Shown here: positions 26,742-35,260 of the stretch, piece after piece | Position numbering within the stretch: the first letter of the stretch is position 1 | How the letters are laid out: each line of letters opens with the position of its first letter | Origin: Pseudomonas nitroreducens | GTDB taxonomy: Bacteria > Pseudomonadota > Gammaproteobacteria > Pseudomonadales > Pseudomonadaceae | NCBI RefSeq assembly: GCF_014204515.1 | Contig: NZ_JACHLI010000025.1 | Span: 49,130-113,129, forward strand | Reading direction: 5' to 3' | DNA: 64,000 nucleotides | Notes under the pieces: model-generated | Told to the model about the DNA's origin: nothing | The model's input: the letters and a program-made list of their open reading frames with translations, nothing else | Databases searched by the model: none | Position numbers and translations under genes: made by a program

Positions 26742-28351
26742 GCGGTCTCGTCCACCCAGCGCTGCTCCACGGCGGTACGCGTGCCCTGGGGCGGCCTGCC
26801 CTGGCGGCAGCTCAGCTCGCCGACGCTGAGGCCGGCGTCGTTCAGGCGTTGGCGCAGGGTCTGCAATTCACTGTCGATCAGGCTCGCGGTGGCGGCGCGC
26901 TCGGCCCATAGCTGGCTGCCGATGCTGCCGTGGGCGAGGGTGGCCTGGACCTGCAGCGGGCCGAGGCTGTCCAGGTCGAAGGCCAGGTCGACCCGCCAGA
27001 GCATCTCGCGGGGCTGCTGTTCGCGTTCGCCCTTGCTGCCCTGGCTGTCCTTCTCCTCCTGCTGGATGCGCACCTGGATCGGCACCATCTGCTGCTGATG
27101 GCGCAGGGGGATTTCCAGTTGCCAAGTATTCACCAGCGTGCCGTCGGGCAGCACGTCGCTCTGCGCCAGACTGCCCAGCTGGTGGGTCTGCAGTCGCGAG
27201 ACGGCGGCCGCGGCCAGCTTCAGCAGGGCTTCCAGGTCGCCCTCCTGCTCCAGTTCCTGGGCCAGCCGGCTGGGCAGCGGGAAGCTCACCGGAGCGGGCG
27301 TGCGGCCGCTGCTCTGGCCGATCACCCCGAGGGCATTACGCACGAACGAGGGCATGGCCTGTGCCAGGTTGCTGGCACCGGCCAGGGCAGTGCCCGGCAG
27401 GTTGTTCAGGACTGCCGCCGCGGTGCCGCTCTGCACCGCCGGCAGCAATTGCGCGATCAGCCGCAGCAGGTTGGCCTTGAGGTCCTGGGGCAGGCCTTCG
27501 ACGCCGCGCAGCAACTGGGCTTCGAGAAACACCCCGCTCTGCTGGAAGGCCTGGGCGACGCCCTTGGCGTCGCTGAGCTGGCGCACGTCCGGCAGCGCGC
27601 CGAGCAGCTTGTCCACCGCCTGGCGCAGGTCGGGGCTGATGTCCGCATCGGCATTGGCGCCGGCGCCCTGCAGGGCCTTGAACAGGCCGTCCAGCGAGCC
27701 CTGGCGGCTCTGCTGGGCGCTCAGTTGCAGGCTCAGGTCGAGCTGGTCCAGGCGTGCGTTCAGCGGCAGGAACTGCAGGGCTTGCTGGTCCTGCACGCGG
27801 GCACTGAGCAGGCTGTTGAGCGGCAGCGGGTTGGGCGATTCGAGACTCAGCTGGCGCCCGGCCAGCGGGGTGTTGAGCAGGGTCACCAGGACCTTGTAGA
27901 CAACCTGTGCGGCCTTGCCCTGGGCGATCAGCTGGCTGGCGTCCACCTTGCCCTGGATCAGCGTACCCACCGGCAGTACATCGAGGTCGAGGCTGTTCAG
28001 CGGCCCCTGGCTGACCCCGCCCAGGCCCAGGCTGGGCGGGCTGAGCAGGGTGGCGGCGAGGTTGGTCTGGGTCAGCGAGGCGAGTTGCAGGGTGCTGCCC
28101 TTGGCCAGCGCCTGGGGGCTTTCGGCCACCACCAGCGCCTGCTGGCCGCTGGCCATGGTCAGGCGCAGCAGCAGCTGGAAATTCACTTGCCCCTCGCGGA
28201 CGGCGAGCACTTCGGCGTGGGCCTTGTCCCCTGGCGGTAGCAGGTCGCCCAGGCTCTGGGCGAGCTTGAGCGTCAGCTCGGCGGCGCTCTGCGAGCTGCG
28301 CGGCGAAGGCGTGGGCGGTAGCGGGCGGGAAGCGCCAATTTCGCTCGGCAT
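26738..28351 (-). CDS. Second FliK-like protein (Flg_hook domain)
   Basis: A 537-residue protein, Leu/Gln/Ala-rich, without signal peptide. The last 90 or so residues resemble the FliK Flg_hook domain (LWRVDLAFDLDSLGPLQVQA, LRQRLNDAGLSVGELSCRQG). It is unlike the FliK at 453-1754 elsewhere. It is coupled to the FlhB-like gene, repeating the FliK-FlhB functional pair. Pro/Ser-rich first 25 residues make the exact start uncertain. Confidence 0.8.
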   Translation of the reverse strand: MPSEIGASRPLPPTPSPRSSQSAAELTLKLAQSLGDLLPPGDKAHAEVLAVREGQVNFQLLLRLTMASGQQALVVAESPQALAKGSTLQLASLTQTNLAATLLSPPSLGLGGVSQGPLNSLDLDVLPVGTLIQGKVDASQLIAQGKAAQVVYKVLVTLLNTPLAGRQLSLESPNPLPLNSLLSARVQDQQALQFLPLNARLDQLDLSLQLSAQQSRQGSLDGLFKALQGAGANADADISPDLRQAVDKLLGALPDVRQLSDAKGVAQAFQQSGVFLEAQLLRGVEGLPQDLKANLLRLIAQLLPAVQSGTAAAVLNNLPGTALAGASNLAQAMPSFVRNALGVIGQSSGRTPAPVSFPLPSRLAQELEQEGDLEALLKLAAAAVSRLQTHQLGSLAQSDVLPDGTLVNTWQLEIPLRHQQQMVPIQVRIQQEEKDSQGSKGEREQQPREMLWRVDLAFDLDSLGPLQVQATLAHGSIGSQLWAERAATASLIDSELQTLRQRLNDAGLSVGELSCRQGRPPQGTRTAVEQRWVDETA

Positions 28352-28688
28352 CGGGAACCTGCAGGTGGAGACGGGGTTACGCCCAGTGTATCGGCGCGGA
28401 CCCGGAGCACTTTAGACGCTTCGGCGCGCCGGGCCGGAGAGCGGAGCAGGCCGACCAGGGATAAGCGGGCAGCTGCCGGGTTGTCGGGGTCCGAGAACTT
28501 TAAGAGAGAGTTAAGGATTGCCGCGCAAGCTGACCTTCTCGCCTATCGGCAGCCTTTGCTGTGCAAGGGCCGGCGCGATTGTTGCGTGGTGGCGAACGCA
28601 GCGTTGCTTTGTGCCGATGGGCGGTATCAGAGTAAAATTGCGTTTTCATTGCCGCAGGGACCGCAGGCTGGACCGGGTGGATGCAGTA
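28352..28688. other. Divergent intergenic region
   Basis: 337 bases between the divergent FliK-like gene and the acetyltransferase gene. No clear promoter, repeat or RNA gene is recognised. AT-richer sequence (GTAAAATTGCGTTTTCATTG near 28633) just before the acetyltransferase may hold its promoter. The acetyltransferase frame stays open upstream but is not family-like there. Confidence 0.4.
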
Positions 28689-29324
28689 ATGACCTTTGCG
28701 CAATTGAAACGGCTGTGGCGGATCGAGATGCTGGGGGGCGAGCAACGTCGCTTCAGCTGGTCGCGGCTGTTTCGCCGTTACCGTCAGCGCGCCCGTTACC
28801 GCTACCTGTTCTGGTTCCGCCTCGCCCAGTTCCTCTACTCCAGTCCCCGCGATTTCTGGCAGAAGCGCGCCTTGCGCCTGGGGGATCGTCTGGCGGAACG
28901 CTTCGGTATCGAGATTCCCATCAGCATTCCCGTCGGCGAAGGGCTGTACATCCCCCATCCGGTGGGCATCGTCATCTCGCGCAAGACGGTGATCGGCCGG
29001 AACTTCAGCATCTTCCAGAACACCACCATCGGGCAGAAGAACGATGGCAGCGGGCCGATCGTCATCGGCGATAACGTCAGCCTCGGCGCCAACGTCTGCA
29101 TCATCGGTGATGGCCTGCATATCGGCGACAACGTCTCGGTCGGGGCGGCAGCCTTCGTCAACCGCGATATCCCGGCCAACCACGCCTACATTTCCCGCCA
29201 CACCCACAGCCTCATTGCGCAGCAGGAACGCTCGCCGATCAGCACCATGCACACCAGGCTGGCCCGCGACGAAGCGGCGCAGGGCGATGATGACAAGGGC
29301 CCGGAGGCCCGGCGCAGCGCCTGA
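28689..29324 (+). CDS. Serine acetyltransferase-like hexapeptide transferase
   Basis: A 211-residue protein. After a basic N-terminus (RRYRQRARYRYLFWFRLAQF) it has a left-handed beta-helix with hexapeptide repeats from about residue 80 (IPVGEGLYIPHPVGIVISRK, VIGDNVSLGANVCIIGDGLH). This fold is shared by CysE and by O-acetyltransferases of surface polysaccharides; the basic, short N-terminus differs from CysE. The start is set by where family-like sequence begins; a GTG at 28677 is an alternative. Substrate unknown. Confidence 0.8.
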   Translation: MTFAQLKRLWRIEMLGGEQRRFSWSRLFRRYRQRARYRYLFWFRLAQFLYSSPRDFWQKRALRLGDRLAERFGIEIPISIPVGEGLYIPHPVGIVISRKTVIGRNFSIFQNTTIGQKNDGSGPIVIGDNVSLGANVCIIGDGLHIGDNVSVGAAAFVNRDIPANHAYISRHTHSLIAQQERSPISTMHTRLARDEAAQGDDDKGPEARRSA

Positions 29325-29376
29325 GGCAGGTTACACCCTGTCGAAAAACCTGACGTCTGGCGTAGGAACGGCTGTG

Positions 29377-29382
29377 TATAAT
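29377..29382 (+). promoter_or_regulatory. Promoter -10 element upstream of ccmA
   Basis: A perfect TATAAT with an AT-rich start, but no clear -35 box at 17 bases. Transcription from here would begin near 29389 and run at once into the hairpin at 29405. Confidence 0.5.
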
Positions 29383-29404
29383 GCGCCGCCCGTGGCCGTG
29401 CTTG

Positions 29405-29432
29405 GCGGTCCGGATGGTATGGCCGCTTTTTT
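29405..29432 (+). terminator. Intrinsic terminator in the ccmA leader
   Basis: GCGGTC, a ten-base loop, GGCCGC, then six T. It may end the acetyltransferase transcript. Because the TATAAT at 29377 lies before it, it could also attenuate the ccm transcript. Confidence 0.65.
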
Positions 29433-29466
29433 GCACGCCTGACTGTTTTCTGCCCGACGGTTGCCG

Positions 29467-30123
29467 ATGCCCTTGACCCATCCCCTCCTCGAAACCGTGG
29501 CGCTCGCCTGCGAGCGGGACTGGCGCATGCTGTTCGAGCGTCTCGATCTGCGACTGGGCGCGGGCGAAATGCTACAGATCGTCGGCCCCAACGGCAGTGG
29601 CAAGACCAGCCTGCTGCGCCTGCTCAGCGGCCTGATGCAGCCCACCGCCGGTGACGTGCTGCTCAACGGCAAGCCGCTCACCGAGCAGCGCCACGAATTG
29701 GCGCGTCTGCTGCTGTGGATCGGCCACGCCGCCGGGATCAAGGGCCTGCTCAGCGCCGAAGAGAATCTCGCCTGGCTCTGCGCCCTGCACCAGCCGGCCA
29801 GCCGCGACGCCATCTGGCAGGCGCTGGAAGCCGTCGGCCTGCGCGGCTTCGAGGATGTTCCCTGCCACACCCTGTCCGCCGGCCAGCAGCGCCGCGTGGC
29901 CCTGGCGCGCCTGTACCTGGACGCGCCGCCGCTGTGGATCCTCGACGAACCCTTCACCGCCCTGGACAAGCAGGGCGTGGCGCAGCTGGAAGAGCACCTG
30001 GCCGCCCATTGCGAACGCGGCGGTTTAGTCGTGCTGACCACCCACCACAGCCTGGAACGTATGCCTGCCGGCTACCGCGCCCTGGACCTGGGCCAGCACG
30101 CACGGGAGGTGGCGGCGCGATGA
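29467..30123 (+). CDS. ccmA: Haem exporter ATPase CcmA
   Basis: A 218-residue ABC ATPase with Walker A GPNGSGKTS, signature TLSAGQQRRVALARL and Walker B LWILDEPFTALD. With CcmB it releases haem-loaded CcmE from the CcmCDE complex. The ATG at 29467 is preceded by a TTG two codons earlier; no strong ribosome site is seen for either. The stop overlaps ccmB. Confidence 0.95.
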   Translation: MPLTHPLLETVALACERDWRMLFERLDLRLGAGEMLQIVGPNGSGKTSLLRLLSGLMQPTAGDVLLNGKPLTEQRHELARLLLWIGHAAGIKGLLSAEENLAWLCALHQPASRDAIWQALEAVGLRGFEDVPCHTLSAGQQRRVALARLYLDAPPLWILDEPFTALDKQGVAQLEEHLAAHCERGGLVVLTTHHSLERMPAGYRALDLGQHAREVAAR

Positions 30124-30791
30124 GCAACGTCTTCACCCTGCTGCTCGCCCGCGAAGCACGCCTACTGTTCCGCCGTCCGGCGGAGCTGGCTAATCCTTTG
30201 GTGTTCTTCGCCATCGTTATCGCGCTGTTCCCGCTGGCGGTCGGCCCCGAATCGGAAATGCTCAAGAACCTCTCGCCGGGGCTGGTCTGGGTCGCGGCCC
30301 TGCTGGCGGTGCTGCTGTCGCTGGACGGCCTGTTCCGCAGCGATTTCGAGGATGGTTCCTTGGAACAGTGGGTCCTTTCGCCGCACCCCCTGCCACTACT
30401 GGTCCTGGCCAAAGTGCTGGCACACTGGCTGGTTTCAGGGCTGGCCCTGGTGCTGCTGTCGCCGCTGTTCGCCCTGATGCTGGGCCTGCCGGCACGCTGC
30501 CTGCCGGACCTGCTGCTGTCGCTGCTGTTGGGTACGCCGATCCTGAGCCTGCTGGGCGCCGTGGGCGCGGCGCTCACCGTCGGCCTCAAGCGCGGCGGCC
30601 TGCTACTGGCCCTGCTGATCCTGCCGCTCTACATTCCGGTGCTGATCCTGGGCAGCGGAGCGCTGCAGGCCTCGCTGCAGGGGCTGCCCACCGCCGGGCA
30701 CCTGTTGTGGCTGGCCAGCCTGACGGCGTTAGCATTGACGCTGACGCCCTTTGCCATCGCCGCCGGGCTGAAGATCAGCGTCGGCGAGTGA
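30120..30791 (+). CDS. ccmB: Haem exporter membrane subunit CcmB
   Basis: A 223-residue membrane protein with six helices, containing RSDFEDGSLEQWVLSPHPLP between helices two and three, a CcmB family hallmark. It pairs with CcmA. It starts by a four-base overlap with ccmA (ATGA). A 65-base gap separates it from ccmC, the largest gap in the operon. Confidence 0.95.
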   Translation: MSNVFTLLLAREARLLFRRPAELANPLVFFAIVIALFPLAVGPESEMLKNLSPGLVWVAALLAVLLSLDGLFRSDFEDGSLEQWVLSPHPLPLLVLAKVLAHWLVSGLALVLLSPLFALMLGLPARCLPDLLLSLLLGTPILSLLGAVGAALTVGLKRGGLLLALLILPLYIPVLILGSGALQASLQGLPTAGHLLWLASLTALALTLTPFAIAAGLKISVGE

Positions 30792-30856
30792 ACGAACGAT
30801 CGCCGGGCTGGGAAGCGGCACCGGCGACAGACTAGAGCCCTGAATTACAGAGCCTG

Positions 30857-31603
30857 ATGATGAACTGGACTTGGTTTCACAAGCTTGGCTCGCCCAAGTG
30901 GTTCTACGAGATCAGCGGACGCTGGATGCCCTGGTTCGCGGTCGCCGCGATCCTGCTGATGGTTGCCGGCACCGTCTGGGGCCTGGCCTTCGCGCCGCCG
31001 GACTACCAGCAGGGCAACAGCTTCCGGATCATCTACATCCACGTGCCGGCGGCGTTCCTTGCCCAGTCCTGCTACGTGATGCTGGCGGTGGCCGGCGCGG
31101 TGGGGCTGATCTGGAAGATGAAGATCGCCGACGTCGCCGTGCAGTGCGCCGCGCCCATCGGCGCCTGGATGACCTTCGTCGCACTGGTCACCGGGGCCAT
31201 CTGGGGCAAGCCGACCTGGGGCGCCTGGTGGGTCTGGGACGCGCGCCTGACCTCGATGCTGATCCTGCTGTTCCTCTACTTCGGCATCATCGCCCTGGGC
31301 CAGGCCATCACCAACCGCGACAGCGCGGCCAAGGCCTGCGCAGTGCTGGCCATCGTCGGCGTGGTGAACATCCCGATCATCAAGTACTCGGTGGACTGGT
31401 GGAACACCCTGCACCAGCCGGCCACCTTCACCCTCACCGAGAAGCCGCCGATGCCGCCGGAGATGTGGATCCCGCTGCTGATGATGGTTGCCGGTTTCTA
31501 CTGCTTCTTCGCCGTGGTGCTGATGATGCGCATGCGCCTGGAAGTGCTCAAGCGCGAAGCCCGCGCGAGCTGGGTCAAGGCCGTGGTGGAGCGCGCGCTA
31601 TGA
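30857..31603 (+). CDS. ccmC: Haem-handling protein CcmC
   Basis: A 248-residue membrane protein with six helices. It has the tryptophan-rich WWD motif KPTWGAWWVWDARLTSML and periplasmic His residues (YIHVPAAF, LHQPATF) that bind haem and load it onto CcmE. Two adjacent ATGs are possible starts. Its stop overlaps the ccmD ATG. Confidence 0.96.
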   Translation: MMNWTWFHKLGSPKWFYEISGRWMPWFAVAAILLMVAGTVWGLAFAPPDYQQGNSFRIIYIHVPAAFLAQSCYVMLAVAGAVGLIWKMKIADVAVQCAAPIGAWMTFVALVTGAIWGKPTWGAWWVWDARLTSMLILLFLYFGIIALGQAITNRDSAAKACAVLAIVGVVNIPIIKYSVDWWNTLHQPATFTLTEKPPMPPEMWIPLLMMVAGFYCFFAVVLMMRMRLEVLKREARASWVKAVVERAL

Positions 31604-31779
31604 GTAGTTTCGAGTCCTTCTCCGATTTCCTCGCCATGGGTCACCATGGCCCGTACGTGTGGTCCGCCTACGCCATCTGCGCGGTGGTCCTGGCGATCAA
31701 CGTCGTCGCGCCGATCGTGGCGCGCCGGCGTTACCTGCAAGAAGAGGCGCGCCGTCTGCGCCGGGAGGCCAGCAAGTGA
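31600..31779 (+). CDS. ccmD: Small haem-maturation protein CcmD
   Basis: A 59-residue protein with one membrane helix (WSAYAICAVVLAINVVAPIV) and a basic, charged C-terminus. The N-terminus has FLAMGHHGPYVW, typical of CcmD. It stabilises the CcmC-CcmE complex. It overlaps ccmC and ccmE by four bases each. Confidence 0.93.
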   Translation: MSSFESFSDFLAMGHHGPYVWSAYAICAVVLAINVVAPIVARRRYLQEEARRLRREASK

Positions 31780-32261
31780 ATCCGGTCCGCAAGAAGCGTC
31801 TGTACATCGTCCTCGCCATCGTCGCCGGCGTGGGCGTCGCCGTCAGCCTGGCGCTGTCGGCCCTGCAGGAAAACATCAACCTGTTCTACACCCCGACCCA
31901 GATCGCCAACGGCGAAGCCCCGCACGACACGCGCATCCGCGCCGGCGGCATGGTGGAGAAGGGCTCACTCAAACGCTCGGCTGACTCGCTGGACGTAGAG
32001 TTCGTGGTCACCGACTTCGCCAAGGAAGTCACCGTGAAGTACCGCGGCATCCTCCCGGACCTGTTCCGCGAAGGGCAGGGCATCGTCGCCCTGGGCAAGA
32101 TCAACGAAGCCGGCGTGCTGACCGCCGACGAAGTGCTGGCCAAGCACGACGAGAAATACATGCCGCCGGAAGTCACCAAGGCACTCAAGGACAGCGGCAA
32201 GCTGGAGCACTACGAGGCCAGCCAGAGCGGCAACGCCGCGCCGCAGCAGGGGAGCAACTGA
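31776..32261 (+). CDS. ccmE: Haem chaperone CcmE
   Basis: A 161-residue periplasmic haem chaperone with a membrane anchor (about 9-28) and an OB-fold domain. The covalent haem ligand His124 is in VLAKHDEKYMP, with Tyr128. It starts with GTG in the ccmD stop, with GGGAGG upstream, and is one base from ccmF. Confidence 0.96.
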   Translation: MNPVRKKRLYIVLAIVAGVGVAVSLALSALQENINLFYTPTQIANGEAPHDTRIRAGGMVEKGSLKRSADSLDVEFVVTDFAKEVTVKYRGILPDLFREGQGIVALGKINEAGVLTADEVLAKHDEKYMPPEVTKALKDSGKLEHYEASQSGNAAPQQGSN

Positions 32262-32262
32262 C

Positions 32263-34236
32263 ATGGTTCCCGAACTCGGCCACCTTTCGCTGATCCTCGC
32301 GCTGTGCATGGCGCTGGTGATGTCGTTCTTCCCGCTGATCGGCGCCTGGCGCGGCGATCGCCAATGGATGAGCCTGGCGCGCCCGGCCGCCTGGGGGCAG
32401 TTCGCCTTCCTGGCATTCTCCTTCGGCTGCCTGACCTGGGCCTTCCTCCACGATGATTTCTCGGTGGCCTACGTCGCCAGCAACTCCAACAGCGCGCTGC
32501 CCTGGTACTACAAGTTCAGCGCCGTATGGGGCGCCCACGAAGGTTCGTTGCTGCTCTGGGCACTGATCCTCGGCGGCTGGACCTTCGCCGTGTCGGTGTT
32601 CTCCCGCCAACTGCCGGAAGTGATGCTGGCCCGCGTACTGGCCGTGATGGGCATGATCAGCACCGGTTTCCTGCTGTTCCTGATCATTACCTCCAACCCC
32701 TTCAGCCGCCTGCTGCCGCAGGTTCCGGCCGACGGCAACGACCTCAACCCGCTGCTGCAGGACCCCGGCCTGATCATCCACCCGCCGATGCTCTACATGG
32801 GCTACGTGGGCTTCTCGGTGGCCTTCGCCTTCGCCATCGCCGCGCTGCTGGGCGGTCGCCTGGACGCCGCCTGGGCACGCTGGTCGCGTCCGTGGACCCT
32901 GGTGGCCTGGACCTTCCTCGGCATCGGCATCGTACTGGGCTCCTGGTGGGCCTACTACGAACTGGGCTGGGGCGGCTGGTGGTTCTGGGACCCGGTGGAA
33001 AACGCCTCCTTCATGCCCTGGCTGGTGGGCACCGCGCTGATCCACTCGCTGGCGGTGACCGAGAAGCGCGGCGTGTTCAAGAGCTGGACCGTGCTGCTGG
33101 CCATCGCCGCCTTCTCCCTGAGCCTGCTGGGCACCTTCCTGGTTCGCTCCGGCGTGCTGACCTCGGTGCACGCCTTCGCCTCGGACCCCGAGCGCGGCGT
33201 GTTCATCCTGGCCTTCCTGCTGCTGGTGGTCGGTGGCTCGCTGACGCTGTTCGCCCTGCGCGCGCCGGTGGTCAAGAGCCAGGTCGGCTTCGCCCTGTGG
33301 TCCCGCGAGACCCTGCTGCTGCTGAACAACCTGATCCTGGTGGTCACCGCCTCGATGATCCTGCTGGGCACCCTGTACCCGCTGGTGCTCGACGCCATCA
33401 GCGGCGCCAAGCTGTCGGTCGGCCCGCCGTACTTCAACGCGCTTTTCGTGCCGCTGATCGCCATCCTCATGCTGGCCCTGGCGGTCGGGGTGCTGGTGCG
33501 CTGGAAGGACACCCCGACCCGCTGGCTGCGCAACATGCTCACTCCGGTGCTGATCGGCACCGTGGTGCTGGGCGGCCTGGGCAGCTTCCTGTATGGCGAG
33601 CTGCACTGGGAAGTGCTGACGGTGTTCATGCTCGCCGCCTGGGTGGTGCTGGCCGGCGTGCGCGACTTCTTCGACAAGGTCCGCCACAAGGGCGTGATCG
33701 CCGGTGCCGCGGGCCTCAACCGCAGCTACTGGGGCATGCAGCTGGCGCACTTCGGTATCGCCATCTGCGCCATCGGCGTGGTCCTCACCAGCCAGTTCAG
33801 CGCCCAGCGCGACCTGCGCATGGCGCCGGGCGAGTCGGTGGAGCTGGCCGGTTACCAGTTCCGCTTCGAAGGCACCCATCACTTCGAAGGGCCGAACTTC
33901 ACCTCCGACAAGGGCACCATCCGCGTGACCCGCAACGGTTCGGAAGTGGCCACCCTGCACCCGGAAAAACGCCTGTACAGCGTGCAGAACTCGATGATGA
34001 CCGAAGCCGGCATCCACGGCAGCCTGACCCGCGACCTCTACGTCGCCCTGGGTGAGCCGCTGGACAACGGCGCCTGGGCCGTGCGCGTGCACATCAAGCC
34101 CTTCGTGCGCTTCATCTGGCTCGGCGGCCTGCTGATGGCCCTGGGCGGCGTGCTGGCAGCGCTCGACCGGCGCTACCGGGTGAAAGTGAAAACGCGTGTA
34201 CGCGAGGCCCTGGGCCTCGCCGGACAGGGAGCCTGA
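32263..34236 (+). CDS. ccmF: Cytochrome c haem lyase subunit CcmF
   Basis: A 657-residue membrane protein with about 15 helices and the WWD domain WGGWWFWDPVENASFMPW, plus conserved His in KFSAVWGAHEGSLLLW and PGLIIHPPMLYMG. It joins haem from CcmE to apocytochrome c. Full length for the family. ccmG follows two bases later. Confidence 0.97.
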   Translation: MVPELGHLSLILALCMALVMSFFPLIGAWRGDRQWMSLARPAAWGQFAFLAFSFGCLTWAFLHDDFSVAYVASNSNSALPWYYKFSAVWGAHEGSLLLWALILGGWTFAVSVFSRQLPEVMLARVLAVMGMISTGFLLFLIITSNPFSRLLPQVPADGNDLNPLLQDPGLIIHPPMLYMGYVGFSVAFAFAIAALLGGRLDAAWARWSRPWTLVAWTFLGIGIVLGSWWAYYELGWGGWWFWDPVENASFMPWLVGTALIHSLAVTEKRGVFKSWTVLLAIAAFSLSLLGTFLVRSGVLTSVHAFASDPERGVFILAFLLLVVGGSLTLFALRAPVVKSQVGFALWSRETLLLLNNLILVVTASMILLGTLYPLVLDAISGAKLSVGPPYFNALFVPLIAILMLALAVGVLVRWKDTPTRWLRNMLTPVLIGTVVLGGLGSFLYGELHWEVLTVFMLAAWVVLAGVRDFFDKVRHKGVIAGAAGLNRSYWGMQLAHFGIAICAIGVVLTSQFSAQRDLRMAPGESVELAGYQFRFEGTHHFEGPNFTSDKGTIRVTRNGSEVATLHPEKRLYSVQNSMMTEAGIHGSLTRDLYVALGEPLDNGAWAVRVHIKPFVRFIWLGGLLMALGGVLAALDRRYRVKVKTRVREALGLAGQGA

Positions 34237-34238
34237 GT

Positions 34239-34781
34239 GTGAAGCGTGCGATCCTGCTGTTGCCCCTGGCGATCTTCCTGGTCGTCGCGGTGTTCCTCTT
34301 CCGTGGCCTCTGGCTGGACCCCAGCGAGCTGCCCTCGGCGCTGATCGGCAAGCCGTTCCCGGCGTTCTCCCTGCCCAGCGTCACCGAGCCGGGCAAGACC
34401 TACACCGAGGCCGATATCAAGGGCAAGCCGGCGCTGGTCAACGTCTGGGGCACCTGGTGCCCGACCTGCCGCTTCGAGCACCCGGTGCTCACCGATCTGG
34501 CCGCCAAGGGCGTGGTGATCTACGGCATCAATTACAAGGACGACGGCGCCGCCGCGCAGAAGTGGCTCAAGGAGCTGCACAACCCCTACCTGCTGAACAT
34601 CGCCGACGCCCAGGGCACCCTGGGCCTGGACCTGGGCGTGTACGGCGCGCCGGAGACCTACATCATCGACAAGGACGGCATCATCCGTCACAAGCTGGTC
34701 GGTGCGGTGGACGAGAAGGTCTGGCGTGAACAGCTGGCGCCGATCTACCAGGGCCTGGTCGACGAAGCGGAGGGCAAATGA
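34239..34781 (+). CDS. ccmG: Thiol-disulfide protein CcmG (DsbE)
   Basis: A 180-residue membrane-anchored thioredoxin-like protein with an N-terminal helix (about 3-22) and active site WCPTC (Cys74, Cys77), plus the cis-Pro region GAPETYIID. It reduces the apocytochrome CXXCH motif. It starts with GTG and its stop overlaps the ccmH ATG. Confidence 0.96.
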   Translation: MKRAILLLPLAIFLVVAVFLFRGLWLDPSELPSALIGKPFPAFSLPSVTEPGKTYTEADIKGKPALVNVWGTWCPTCRFEHPVLTDLAAKGVVIYGINYKDDGAAAQKWLKELHNPYLLNIADAQGTLGLDLGVYGAPETYIIDKDGIIRHKLVGAVDEKVWREQLAPIYQGLVDEAEGK

Positions 34782-35260
34782 AGCGCTTATTTGCCGCCGC
34801 CGCATTCTCTTTGGGATTGGGACTATGCCTGACCGGCATCGCCCATGCCGCCATCGACACCTACGAGTTCGCCAACGACGCCGAGCGCGCGCGCTTCCGC
34901 GACCTGACCACCGAGCTGCGCTGCCCCAAGTGCCAGAACCAGGACATCGCCGACTCCAACGCGCCGATCGCCGCCGACCTGCGCAAGCAGATCTACACGC
35001 AGATGGCCGCCGGCAAGAGCAACCAGCAGATCGTCGACTACATGGTCGATCGCTACGGCGAGTTCGTGCGCTACAAGCCCGAAGTCAGCGAGCGCACCTG
35101 GCTGCTCTGGTTCGGCCCCGCCGCGCTGCTGGGCCTGGGCGTGATCGTCATCGGCGCCATCGTCGTGCGCCGTCGCCGCCCGGCCGCTGCCACTTCCACC
35201 ACGCTGTCCGCCGAGGAGCAGGCGCGTCTCGACCAATTGCTGGATAACCAAGACAAATGA
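34778..35260 (+). CDS. ccmH: Apocytochrome thiol reductase CcmH
   Basis: A 160-residue protein with signal peptide (about 1-24, ending AHA), the active site LRCPKCQNQ (Cys49, Cys52), and a C-terminal membrane helix (LLWFGPAALLGLGVIVIGAI). It works with CcmG in keeping apocytochrome reduced. It overlaps ccmG and ccmI by four bases each. Confidence 0.96.
   Translation: MKRLFAAAAFSLGLGLCLTGIAHAAIDTYEFANDAERARFRDLTTELRCPKCQNQDIADSNAPIAADLRKQIYTQMAAGKSNQQIVDYMVDRYGEFVRYKPEVSERTWLLWFGPAALLGLGVIVIGAIVVRRRRPAAATSTTLSAEEQARLDQLLDNQDK

Noticed and set aside
32185..34092. Long minus-strand open frame opposite ccmF
   Set aside because: Antisense shadow of ccmF with the typical Gln/His/Gly-rich composition of such frames.
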